A DNA stretch of 42,314 nt from Comamonadaceae bacterium (GTDB taxonomy: Bacteria > Pseudomonadota > Gammaproteobacteria > Burkholderiales > Burkholderiaceae_C), in NCBI GenBank assembly GCA_947478725.1, contig CANJWZ010000038.1:1-42314 (forward strand), given 5' to 3'. The notes beneath the pieces are model-generated. The model was not told where the DNA came from and made no database searches. It was given only the letters and a program-made list of their open reading frames with translations. The stretch's first letter is position 1. Each line of letters starts with the position of its first letter. This document shows positions 25,152 to 32,653 of the stretch, piece by piece. The position numbers were made by a program, and so were the translations under genes.

Positions 25152-25459
25152 CCAATGTTCCCGTTTACATGATGGTGAATCTGCACATCACCCATCCCGA
25201 CACCTACCGCCAATACGAGAAGGGCTTTTTTCCGCTGCTCAAAAAATATGGCGGAGAGTTCATCACGTTTGACGATAACGCAGTCACGCTCGAGGGTTTC
25301 GCGCCGCGCGAAGGGCGCATGATTGTTTTTAAATTTCCATCCGAAGCGCAAGCTCGCGCCTGGTACGCCGACCCCGACTATCAAGCGCTGTCAGAGCACC
25401 GACGTGAGGGCACTCGGTTAGAGTTTTTGACGATGGTACGCGGCTTGCCGCCACGCTGA
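25148..25459 (+). CDS. DUF1330-family protein
   Basis: A 103-residue dimeric alpha+beta barrel-type protein. It has MVNLHITHPDTYRQYEKGFF at the start, GGEFITFDDNAVTLEG in the middle and MIVFKFPSEAQARAWYADPDYQAL (about residues 60-82), the most conserved part of DUF1330 proteins. The reaction of the family is not established; these small ferredoxin-like-fold proteins resemble ABM/EthD domains. It overlaps the dehalogenase gene by four bases, so it is produced with it and may act on the product or on a toxic intermediate. Confidence 0.82.
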   Translation: MTNVPVYMMVNLHITHPDTYRQYEKGFFPLLKKYGGEFITFDDNAVTLEGFAPREGRMIVFKFPSEAQARAWYADPDYQALSEHRREGTRLEFLTMVRGLPPR

Positions 25460-25470
25460 AACCATGAAGT

Positions 25471-25504
25471 GGCCTGAAGTATCTGAAATCAATCAGGCCG
25501 TTTT
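25471..25504 (+). terminator. possible terminator after the dehalogenase operon
   Basis: GGCCTGA (25471-25477) and TCAGGCC (25493-25499) can pair over a 15-base loop, followed by GTTTTG. The T-run is short. The right arm coincides with the start of the duplicated response-regulator segment (CAGGCCG), so the hairpin may be partly accidental. Confidence 0.4.
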
Positions 25505-25507
25505 GCT

Positions 25508-25819
25508 TCAAAGCAGACCTTGGGTCCGCGCCAGGTGGCTGGCTTGCGACCGGCTGTTGACGGTGTGCTCGCTGATCTGCAGGTTGTCAGCAATGTCGCG
25601 GTTGCTCGGGCCTTTGTTCAGCAAGATCAGCAACTGCTTTTGCCGCTTGGAGAGCTTGCCCACCGCAGCAGGAGCCTCTGATTCGGCACCCGCCTCCTCG
25701 GTCAAGAAAGCCTTCAGCACTTGTGCAATTTCAGCGGCACCGGCTGATTTTTCAAGGAAGGCAGCGGCGCCGGCTTCGATGGCCAGGTCTTCGTAGTCGC
25801 TGGCGGGGGATGCGGTCAG
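25508..25819 (-). pseudogene. truncated copy of the LuxR-type response regulator gene
   Basis: This 312-base piece is a close copy of the 3' part of the response-regulator gene at 39453-40100, in the same orientation; similarity begins at 25494 (39438) and stops abruptly at 25819 (39803). It would encode the end of the receiver domain, the linker (KLSKRQKQLLILLNKG) and the start of the LuxR HTH (NRDIADNLQISEHTV). A 39-base in-frame deletion then removes the second half of the HTH (the copy reads HTVNSRSQ). In the intact gene the deleted stretch is flanked by TTGAC at each side, pointing to slippage. Without a start, receiver front or recognition helix it cannot work as a regulator. Confidence 0.88.
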
Positions 25820-25972
25820 GACTGTTGAATTCCACCCAGAATTGACCCCTTGGGGTCAACTTTGGATGGGAATCGACAACATGGAGGTCGTCTGGAGCAA
25901 CGTGTATTCAGTAACGACTATAGTTGTCGTATGCCCATCCCCAAAGCGGCGCTTTGACGCCAAATATTAAAT
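25820..25972. other. short intergenic segment with a perfect palindrome, possible IS end relic
   Basis: Directly after the truncated copy breaks off, TTGACCCCTTGGGGTCAA forms an 18-base perfect palindrome (about 25843-25860), followed by ACTTTGGATGGGAATCGACA. Repeated runs of the kind GGGTCAA…GGGTGGAA…TCAACA resemble the non-coding ends of IS21-type elements. No transposase piece is present. The palindrome could also act as an operator for the VOC gene that follows. Confidence 0.35.
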
Positions 25973-26353
25973 ATGCCGACTTTTGCAATCCATCATGTCA
26001 ATTTTCATGTTGCGCAGCCCTTGCTAGAAGACATGAAGAACTTTTACTGCGACGTAATGGAGCTAACCCCCGGCTTTAGACCGGAATTCAAAGAGTTTGG
26101 ATATTGGTTGTACGCAGATTCAATACCCTTGGTTCATTTGTATGAAGCAGTGGGCAACGACGTACGTCAAACTGGTGTTAATTCAGTATTTGATCATGTT
26201 GCGTTTTATTGCAAAGACTTGAAGGCAATTACGGCTCGGCTTGAGCGTCTGAAAGTACCTTATACGACGGTGCAATTGCCGCACTCAGGCCAATTTCAGA
26301 TCGGTGTGACTGACCCTGCAGGTCACAAGGCTGAGTTCATCATCGAACCTTAA
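25973..26353 (+). CDS. VOC-superfamily (glyoxalase/dioxygenase-like) protein
   Basis: A 126-residue single vicinal-oxygen-chelate domain made of two beta-alpha-beta-beta-beta modules: FAIHHVNFHVAQPLLEDMKNFY…LVHLYEA and FDHVAFYCKDLKAITARL…VTDPAGHKAEFII. Likely metal ligands are a histidine of the first module (HHVNFH), His48-region LVHL, the second-module FDHVAF histidine and the last-strand Glu. The family covers glyoxalase I, fosfomycin-type transferases and extradiol dioxygenases. The DPAGHKAEF ending is common in catabolic members. The neighbours (ABM-domain proteins, LysR) suggest aromatic or oxidised metabolite handling, but no substrate is assigned. Confidence 0.82.
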   Translation: MPTFAIHHVNFHVAQPLLEDMKNFYCDVMELTPGFRPEFKEFGYWLYADSIPLVHLYEAVGNDVRQTGVNSVFDHVAFYCKDLKAITARLERLKVPYTTVQLPHSGQFQIGVTDPAGHKAEFIIEP

Positions 26354-26420
26354 AGTTATTTCCGACGCAATGGCTTGCTTATTACATTACTGCAAGTCAA
26401 CAAAACGAAGGACCGTAATA

Positions 26421-26656
26421 ATGACGAATACCCGCGCAATCAGAGAAGTCAAACGAATAACTTTTGTAGTGTTTTAGCAGCAATTTTGGTTTTCTCTGCG
26501 CCCATTGCTTAGCCGGGGCCGGTCTTAGGGCAAGGCACTTGCGAGACCATGCTTCAAGCGCGTTACGTGGATGGAGATGGCACCACCGACTCGTTCTGTG
26601 ATACCAAATTAAATATCACTTGGCCTGCTGCCGGGGCTAATTTGAACGAACGTTAG
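26421..26656 (+). pseudogene. relic of a PEP-CTERM-type secreted protein N-terminus
   Basis: An ATG at 26421 opens MTNTRAIREVKRITFVVF and hits a stop. Shifting frame gives the leader LAAILVFSAPIA, an in-frame TAG, and then LGQGTCETMLQARYVDGDGT with SFCDTKLNITW before a final TAG. This matches the common start of betaproteobacterial PEP-CTERM surface proteins (GTWETTL.GRDLDG…YDT.LNITWL). The frameshift, the stop and the missing body, including the C-terminal sorting signal, show that the gene is dead. Confidence 0.55.
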
Positions 26657-26661
26657 CAATT

Positions 26662-26964
26662 TCAGCCTGGTTCCGCAACCAGCTCAAAGTGTTCCATAGA
26701 CGGGGCAACAGCGAAAAATGGACCTACGATGGCGCGCCAATCGGCAAATGCCGCTGACTGGCGAAAGCCCACGGTGTGGTCTTCAATCGTATCCCAGAAA
26801 ATTTGCAGGACATAACGTTCGGTGCTTTCAATACCCCGATTTAGTTTGTAACCCTGGAACCCCTTTGCGTTCTGAATGACGGTCTTTATCCCAAGCTTAA
26901 TCGCCTCCTCAAAGGCGGCATTTTGTCCGGGGTTAGTGCGAAAGTCGGCAAGCTCAAGAATCAC
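26662..26964 (-). CDS. ABM-domain (antibiotic biosynthesis monooxygenase-like) protein
   Basis: A 100-residue dimeric ferredoxin-like-fold protein. The GTG start at 26964 has GGAG eight bases upstream. It shows ILELADFRTNPGQNAAFEEA (first strand and helix), GFQGYKLNRGIESTERYVLQIFWDTIEDH (strands 2-3) and an F…AF-type helix with DWRAIVGPFFA. ABM proteins include quinol and polyketide monooxygenases and haem-degrading enzymes as well as non-enzymatic dimers. No catalytic residues can be picked out reliably. It is convergent with the PEP-CTERM relic and divergent, over 350 bases, from a second ABM gene. Confidence 0.8.
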   Translation of the reverse strand: MILELADFRTNPGQNAAFEEAIKLGIKTVIQNAKGFQGYKLNRGIESTERYVLQIFWDTIEDHTVGFRQSAAFADWRAIVGPFFAVAPSMEHFELVAEPG

Positions 26965-27314
26965 GGTGCGTCTCCAATTCGGGTTTGTGGATCAAAATAA
27001 CAAGTCTAGCCGTCTTTAGTGCTGCGCTGAATAAGTACGATCAAAACAGCGAACTGAGAAACTGACGGGGGTGACTGAGCCGGATGACTGCGCATTGCGC
27101 AGCCCACGTAATATCAATCTCCATTGTCTGTAAAAACTCATCACGCTACATGGTCATGCGATAGTTCTCAAATTTCTGATCGGCTGCCAGGATGAGGTTT
27201 ATTGGTTAGGCTAATCAATTCAGAAATGCTGCACAATTACAGTGATAACCGACTCAAACCCGCACCTACGGTTGGGGTCGTTGCTACCAATTTAGATTTT
27301 TTCAAACCAATAAA
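26965..27314. other. 350-base intergenic region between two ABM genes
   Basis: No gene seen. It should contain the promoters of the two divergent ABM-domain genes. The only distinct element noted is the dyad at 27202-27218, described separately. Confidence 0.4.
27202..27218 (+). promoter_or_regulatory. 17-bp operator-like dyad
   Basis: TTGGTTAG-G-CTAATCAA is an inverted repeat with one mismatch, flanked by A and T so that it extends to 19 bases. It is 97 bases before the ABM gene at 27315 and has the size of a MarR or LysR binding site. The nearest regulator gene is the LysR gene at 27984-28874. The link is speculative. Confidence 0.45.
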
Positions 27315-27701
27315 ATGACCAAGGCCGTGATGACCGTGAACTTTGAGACAGAATCGGAAGCGGAGCGACCGCTCGACTTCAGCACCGCGCGACTATTTGT
27401 AGTCGCAGCACAATTCAACATTGATCCAAGCCATTACGCGGAATTCATGATGGCGATTGTCGACAATGCTAGACAGTCAAGGCAGCATGAACCGGGATGT
27501 CTTACCTTTGACGTTTGCGCAGATCCGACCCGATCAGATCAGGTCTTTCTTTACGAGGTTTACCGGAGTGAAGCGGCATTTGAGCAGCACAAAAGGACGC
27601 GGCATTTTCTACACTTTCAGCACAAGGTTACGTCGTGGATAGTCGAAAAGAAGGTGAAGCTTTTGAATCTGGTTGACGGAGGTGCAAAGCCTTACACGTA
27701 A
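27315..27701 (+). CDS. ABM-domain (quinol monooxygenase-like) protein
   Basis: A 128-residue protein with an N-terminal extension of about 25 acidic residues, followed by one ABM domain: LFVVAAQFNIDPSHYAEFMMAIVDNARQSRQHEPGCLTFDVC, then VFLYEVYRSEAAFEQHKRTRHFLHF (the conserved E.Y….F..H….F..F pattern) and VKLLNLVD as the last strand. The EPGCLTFDVC region is the hallmark of YgiN-like quinol monooxygenases. Such enzymes act on quinols or small aromatic metabolites, often in oxidative stress or lignin-type breakdown. It is a single gene; about 280 featureless bases separate it from the LysR gene. Confidence 0.8.
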   Translation: MTKAVMTVNFETESEAERPLDFSTARLFVVAAQFNIDPSHYAEFMMAIVDNARQSRQHEPGCLTFDVCADPTRSDQVFLYEVYRSEAAFEQHKRTRHFLHFQHKVTSWIVEKKVKLLNLVDGGAKPYT

Positions 27702-27983
27702 AAAGTCAAATCGCCCGGAAACTGCCGCATTTCGCAGTAATCGTAAATCTGCTGGTGCGGTTTACGGATCTAAAAAACCTGATCGACGGTTTTCGCCCCA
27801 GCGATAACCAACTTTAAAAGGGCGTATTTGGTCCATGATCACGAACTTAAACCAGTAATTACAGTCAGTACGCTCCCCGATAGGACATGTAACTTGACTG
27901 CACGCCTCAACTTATCCTTGCCTGCAAGATACTTTTCAAAATCCTGAGAGGTCTTTGACTTTCACCTCCTTTTTACGTCATCG

Positions 27984-28874
27984 CTATTTTTTCCCGATGG
28001 CAACCAGAAAATCCACCAGCTTTCGCGAGATCGTAGGCAGCGTCTCCAAGTCACGGACGCAAACGTACATGCGGCGCGTTGCCCAAGTGTCGCTAAGTGG
28101 AACCACCCGTAGTTTGACACCCGCCGCATAGGGCCGCGCAACACCTTCGGGCAATATCCCGACTCCCAGACCTGCCGCGACCATCTTGCACAGTGCATCG
28201 AAGCTTTTCACCTGAACACCCAAACGAAGGTGCCTTTGGGCATCGGTTGCCTTCTCACTCAATAGTCTGGTTATGGAAGTACTAGCTTCCAGCCCCACAA
28301 GATCATGGTCGAGTAGCGACAGGAATGAAACACTTCTTCCGCGGACGGGGCTGTCACGTCTCACGATCGCCACCAGCCGATCAGACCGATAGTCGAATTT
28401 CATCAGCCCGTCATGCGAGACGCCTTCCATCACAATGCCAACGTCAGTTGCAAAATCACGCAAGGCCTGGGTAATTTCGCCGCTGGTGCACTCTTGAAAC
28501 GAGACGCGCACACCATTGGCGATCTTGGCGAAACGCGCCAAATCATCCGGAAGATATTGTGAAATCACTGAAGCGTTTGCCATCAGGCGCACGCGTCCCG
28601 AGCGCCCGTTCGCATACTCTCCGAGTTCCGCACGCATCTGATCGACCTGGCCCAGTATCTGGCGAGCATGCTTGAGTGCGACGCCTCCAGCCGGCGTGAG
28701 CGAACTTCCCCGGACTGTCCGCTCTAGAAATCGGACACCGAATGCATGCTCAAGTAGCGCAATCCGCCTGCTCGCAGCGGCGAGCGCGATGTGACTCGCA
28801 TCCGCCGCTTTCGAAATGCTTCGAAGTTCCGCTACACGCGCAAATAGAGCAAGTGACCGGATGTCTAGAAACAT
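27984..28874 (-). CDS. LysR-family transcriptional regulator
   Basis: A 296-residue LysR protein. The N-terminal winged HTH appears as SLALFARVAELRSISKAADASHIALAAASRRIALLEHAFGVRFLERT (about residues 7-53). A linker helix and a periplasmic-binding-like effector domain follow (RVRLMANASVISQYLPDDLARF, FATDVGIVMEG, LVGLEASTSI, VAAGLGVGILPEGVARPY). Members activate divergent catabolic genes in response to a pathway intermediate. It is divergent from the Gfo/Idh/MocA gene that starts the TRAP-containing cluster, over a 316-base gap, and so is the best candidate regulator for it. Confidence 0.92.
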   Translation of the reverse strand: MFLDIRSLALFARVAELRSISKAADASHIALAAASRRIALLEHAFGVRFLERTVRGSSLTPAGGVALKHARQILGQVDQMRAELGEYANGRSGRVRLMANASVISQYLPDDLARFAKIANGVRVSFQECTSGEITQALRDFATDVGIVMEGVSHDGLMKFDYRSDRLVAIVRRDSPVRGRSVSFLSLLDHDLVGLEASTSITRLLSEKATDAQRHLRLGVQVKSFDALCKMVAAGLGVGILPEGVARPYAAGVKLRVVPLSDTWATRRMYVCVRDLETLPTISRKLVDFLVAIGKK

Positions 28875-29190
28875 GTGGACTCCCTTCTGATTTATTCAAT
28901 TTTGGATGGCGTCCCCTTTCCTTCGAAAGCTGCGAAGGAAATTCAGAAAATTAACTAGTTCGGCTGTTACACGAGAAGAAGGCCGCCGATATACAACTAC
29001 GAGTTTGCCACGCCAGTCAGGTAACTCCTTCGCCAATTGCGAAGACTATATGACGATCTAGCAATTCCCCGCGTCTATTTTCGGTGCCTACAATAATTTT
29101 CACATCGGTTCAAGTGTCGATTTATTGCATACCGCCTCGTCGCGCTGCATGTTGTTAAAGGCCGAAAATACTTTTGAGGAGGTGGGTATC
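28875..29190. other. divergent promoter region of LysR gene and catabolic cluster
   Basis: This 316-base region contains no gene. It should hold both promoters and the LysR operator. No clear T-N11-A pair or -35/-10 set could be singled out by eye; a TAACTAGTT sequence near 28955 is the only notable palindrome-like motif. Confidence 0.4.
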
Positions 29191-30318
29191 TTGAAAAACG
29201 TGCGTGTAGGACTGATCGGTTGCGGTTACATCGTTGAAGAGTGCCATCTGCCGGGCATATTCTCCCAGGGCGTCCGACCCGACTTTGCAGCGATCGCCGA
29301 TCCTGATCCGGAACGCCTTGAAAAGCTCGGATCGCTTCTCGGCGTTCCGAAAAATCGTCGATACACCGATTACAGGGACCTCCTTCGGCGTACCGACGAT
29401 ATTGATGTAGTTTCGATCGCAACTCCGCACAATCATCACGCTACACAGATCCGCGAAGCAGCGGAGGCGGGTGTCAATATCATCTGCGAAAAGCCAATGG
29501 CAATTTCCGTTGCGGAGGCGAGGTCCGCTATAGAAGCGGTTGAGAGACGAGGTGTCTTCTTCACTACCGTCCACAACTTGCTCTATTCGCCAGCGATGCG
29601 CGAGGCATTGCGGCAGATAAGTGACGGCTTTGTCGGAAAACCATTGATGAGCCGCGGCCAGCATTTCTACCGCAAGCCCCCAGTCCTGCCAGCCGGAGAC
29701 TGGCGGACGTCAGTAGCGGCCGGAGGTGGGTGCCTTATCGACACCTCGTACCACGAGATCTACAGCGTTGAAGCGCTCATGGGTTCGCCGATTCGCCAGG
29801 TTCAGGCGATGGTTCGCACGCTCAATTACAACATCGAGGCCGACGATATCTCCCTCATGATGTTCGAGCATGAGAACGGCGGCTTGTCGACCGTTTCCGC
29901 CGCTTGGTTTGCGCCATCAATCGGCCATGAGAAGGGCCGCTGGTGTGAAGTGCATGGATCCCTCGGTTCCGTTCGCGTTAATCACCGCTGTGTTGATGCA
30001 TTCGAGCGGGTGCCCCGAAGCAGCGAAGCGTGGGAGACCCTTTCTATCGCTGGTCAGAATCAGGATGTGACCGCTGCCACCGACGATCGAACCGACCGTT
30101 GGCCTTCTTTTTACGAAGTCATGCGTGGGGGGCCAAAGTACAGCGAAGCGCAGCAGGACCCCACTGGACACGGTGCGTTTCTTGTCGCGGCGCTGGAGGC
30201 GGTAGCCACGGGATCTGCTCCTCCTGTACCCGCGCGGCAAGCGCTTCATCTGATGGCAGTCATCTCGGCCGCGCAGCAGGCAAGTCAAACCCGACAAAGC
30301 GTAGTCGTTGAAGCCTGA
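29191..30318 (+). CDS. Gfo/Idh/MocA-family oxidoreductase
   Basis: TTG at 29191 is preferred as start: AGGAGG lies eight bases upstream and the product then begins KNVRVGLIGCGYIVEE, the expected nucleotide-binding opening. An ATG at 29125 would add 22 unrelated residues. The 375-residue protein has the Rossmann half (GLIGCGYI, AIADPDPERL, DVVSIATPHNHHA, ICEKPMAISVAEA with the EKP lysine) and the C-terminal alpha/beta substrate domain (GGGCLIDTSYHEIYSVEALMG, with DxxxH). Members oxidise or reduce sugars, inositols, pyranoses and cyclic polyols with NAD(P). First gene of the catabolic cluster; the ThDP gene follows 32 bases on. Confidence 0.9.
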   Translation: MKNVRVGLIGCGYIVEECHLPGIFSQGVRPDFAAIADPDPERLEKLGSLLGVPKNRRYTDYRDLLRRTDDIDVVSIATPHNHHATQIREAAEAGVNIICEKPMAISVAEARSAIEAVERRGVFFTTVHNLLYSPAMREALRQISDGFVGKPLMSRGQHFYRKPPVLPAGDWRTSVAAGGGCLIDTSYHEIYSVEALMGSPIRQVQAMVRTLNYNIEADDISLMMFEHENGGLSTVSAAWFAPSIGHEKGRWCEVHGSLGSVRVNHRCVDAFERVPRSSEAWETLSIAGQNQDVTAATDDRTDRWPSFYEVMRGGPKYSEAQQDPTGHGAFLVAALEAVATGSAPPVPARQALHLMAVISAAQQASQTRQSVVVEA

Positions 30319-30350
30319 CCGGCTGTAAATCTAAGCGGAGATACTCTTTT

Positions 30351-32093
30351 ATGCGTATGGTTGGAGCTGTTGCTGTAGCACGGACCCTTGAAAAAGCGGG
30401 TATTGACCTCGCCTTGGGCATGTGCGGGCATGGGAATGTTGCGCTTTTGGATGCGCTTCTCGACACGAATATTCGCTTCGTCTCCACTTACCACGAACAA
30501 GTGGCCGCTCACGCTGCAGATGCCTACTTTCGGATCGGTGGAAAGCCGGCGGTTGTGATAACCACTGCCGGGGCCGGGGCGACCAACGTACTAACGGGTC
30601 TTGGGGACGCACTGCTCGACGCATCGGCGGTACTGGTGCTGGCGGCAAGCACGCCACAATCCGAACTCGGCCTTGACGCGCTCCAGGAGTTGGGATTGCA
30701 CGGCAACAGCCAGCAAGGTGAAATGTTTCGCCCAGTCTCCAAGCGCGTGATCAGGGTTGAACGCGCCGAGCACTTGCCCCGGGCGATCATGCGCGCCCTA
30801 AATATCGCGTTGAGCGGTTGTCCCGGACCGGTTGTCCTTGACATACCGCTCGACCTCTTCAGCACATACATGGATGTCGAGATTCCAAGTGCAGAACTGC
30901 ACAGGGCGGGTGATCAGCGCTTCGAAGGCGACGCCACCGCCCTGGCTCGCGCAGCAGCACTTCTCAGTGGCGCAAAACGACCGCTCATTTACGCAGGCGG
31001 TGGTGTTAACCGATCTCAAGGTAGCGCTGCGCTTACTGCACTTGCCGAGGCACTTGATATCCCGGTCGTGACTTCCCTCTCCGGCAGGGGAGCAATTTCG
31101 GAGGCACATCCGCTATCGGCAGGTTTCACAGGCGTCGTCGGTCATCCAGTCGCGAACGCGCTGGTTCGCGAAGCGGACGTCATGCTCGCTGTTGGCACAA
31201 GGTTTTTTGACATCGACACAAGTTCATGGTCTCCGACACTTTTTGCCGCCATACCGCCAGTCAGACTCATTCATATCGACGTCAATCCTTACGAGATTGG
31301 CAAGATTTTCCCGACCGAATGTGGAATCGTTGGGGACGCGAAAGCGGCGCTTGCCGCGCTCGTTCGCCAGGTCGGCACCAATGACCGATCTGATGTCGAA
31401 GGCGCATGGCGGAATCGGGTTCGTTCAGCAAAAGCGGCATGGGAATCAGAGGCGGCCGAATTGCGCGCAAGCGATGACATGCCGATGCAGATCGCCCGGA
31501 TACTGAGCGATATCCGCGGGGTGCTTCCGTCAAACGGAATTTTTGTTTCCGGCGTCGGCATTCGTCATGTCGCAGGCCAGCACTTTCCGATCCTCGAACC
31601 CGACACCTACGTCGTAGGCAGCGGGTTCGCGACCATGGGTCAAGAGCCCCCCGCCGCCATAGGTGCTGCATTGGCGGCCAAGGATCGTCCTGTCGTTGCT
31701 GTTGTTGGCGATGGCGCCTTCATGTGCACACTACCCATGCTGGCAACCGCAGTCGCCGAGAAGCTGCCGGCGGTCTGGGTCGTACTCAATAACGGCGGCT
31801 ATGCGTCCATTGCCACGTATCAGGCAAAGCACTACAAACGTTTCCTTGGCACACGGTTTGAATCCCCCGACGGTACGCCTTACGGTCCTGACTATGTCGC
31901 GATCGCCAGAGGCTTCGGCGCAAGTGCTTCCCGCATCAGTTCGCCTGCGGAGCTTGGACCGGCGATAACCCGTGCGCTGGCGTCAGGCCTGCCGACAGTG
32001 ATCGAGGTGCCGACCAGCCCCATTTCAAAAACGCGAGCTACAGGCAACTGGGCCGTCAACGACTACATCGCTGCAGGGACGAAAGGAAAATGA
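30351..32093 (+). CDS. thiamine-diphosphate enzyme, acetolactate-synthase-like
   Basis: A 580-residue ThDP-dependent enzyme in the three-domain order. The PYR domain has catalytic Glu49 (STYHEQVAAHAADAYFR). The central FAD/nucleotide-like domain shows RPLIYAGGGVNRSQGSAALT and HIDVNPYEIGK. The PP domain has the cofactor motif VGDGAFMCTLPML…WVVLNNGG (GDG with about 26 residues to NN). Relatives include acetolactate synthases, oxalyl-CoA and benzoylformate decarboxylases, sulfoacetaldehyde acetyltransferase and the inositol ring hydrolase IolD; the sequence alone does not decide. Its place between a Gfo/Idh enzyme and TRAP genes resembles inositol- or sugar-acid-type catabolism. It overlaps the TRAP small-subunit gene (ATGA). 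Confidence 0.88.
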   Translation: MRMVGAVAVARTLEKAGIDLALGMCGHGNVALLDALLDTNIRFVSTYHEQVAAHAADAYFRIGGKPAVVITTAGAGATNVLTGLGDALLDASAVLVLAASTPQSELGLDALQELGLHGNSQQGEMFRPVSKRVIRVERAEHLPRAIMRALNIALSGCPGPVVLDIPLDLFSTYMDVEIPSAELHRAGDQRFEGDATALARAAALLSGAKRPLIYAGGGVNRSQGSAALTALAEALDIPVVTSLSGRGAISEAHPLSAGFTGVVGHPVANALVREADVMLAVGTRFFDIDTSSWSPTLFAAIPPVRLIHIDVNPYEIGKIFPTECGIVGDAKAALAALVRQVGTNDRSDVEGAWRNRVRSAKAAWESEAAELRASDDMPMQIARILSDIRGVLPSNGIFVSGVGIRHVAGQHFPILEPDTYVVGSGFATMGQEPPAAIGAALAAKDRPVVAVVGDGAFMCTLPMLATAVAEKLPAVWVVLNNGGYASIATYQAKHYKRFLGTRFESPDGTPYGPDYVAIARGFGASASRISSPAELGPAITRALASGLPTVIEVPTSPISKTRATGNWAVNDYIAAGTKGK

Positions 32094-32653
32094 CTTCGCA
32101 GCATTCGATGGTTTCAATAAAAGGACTAAAACATATGAACACGTTAAATTCCTCCATCTGGGCGCACCTTTACCGATTCCTGGACATGTGCCGCAATGTG
32201 GTGATCGTGCTTGCATTAGCAGCGACGGTCGTACTCTGCACGATCGAGATTTTGGGGCGACACTTGGATGTCTTCCGCTGGGGAGGTGACCTGGAGGAAT
32301 TGATCCGGTACCTGAGCATCTGGGTCGTGTTTCTCGGCGCCAGCGTGGCACTGAGGCGCGGCGCGCACTTTAACGTCGACTACTTTCAGGAAAAGTTCTT
32401 GGCGCCGGAAACGCGCAAGCGAGTGCAGAAGGCCGTGAGCATCGCTATCGCTGCGTTTCTCCTCATGATCATCTGGTATGGCACGCTCAAAACCTTTCAG
32501 AACCTTGATCAGAACATCAAGGCCGCGCCGCTCCCGTTTGCCATCTTCTACCTTGCGATCCCGATCGGTAGCGCCTACATGCTGCTGGACCTGCTGCTCA
32601 TGCTCGCGTTCGGGCGCCATCCTTTCGTTGCCGAAGAAGGAAAGGTGTCATGA
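32090..32653 (+). CDS. TRAP transporter small membrane subunit (DctQ-type)
   Basis: A 187-residue membrane protein with four hydrophobic helices (about VVIVLALAATVVLCTIEI, YLSIWVVFLGASVALRR, SIAIAAFLLMIIWYG and FAIFYLAIPIGSAYMLLDLLLML) and the DctQ pattern G.…HF.vDyf (RRGAHFNVDYFQ). The ATG at 32090 overlaps the stop of the ThDP gene; an internal ATG at 32135 with AAAGGA before it is an alternative that removes 15 polar residues. DctQ links the receptor to the large channel subunit. It overlaps dctM by four bases. Confidence 0.9.
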   Translation: MTSQHSMVSIKGLKHMNTLNSSIWAHLYRFLDMCRNVVIVLALAATVVLCTIEILGRHLDVFRWGGDLEELIRYLSIWVVFLGASVALRRGAHFNVDYFQEKFLAPETRKRVQKAVSIAIAAFLLMIIWYGTLKTFQNLDQNIKAAPLPFAIFYLAIPIGSAYMLLDLLLMLAFGRHPFVAEEGKVS

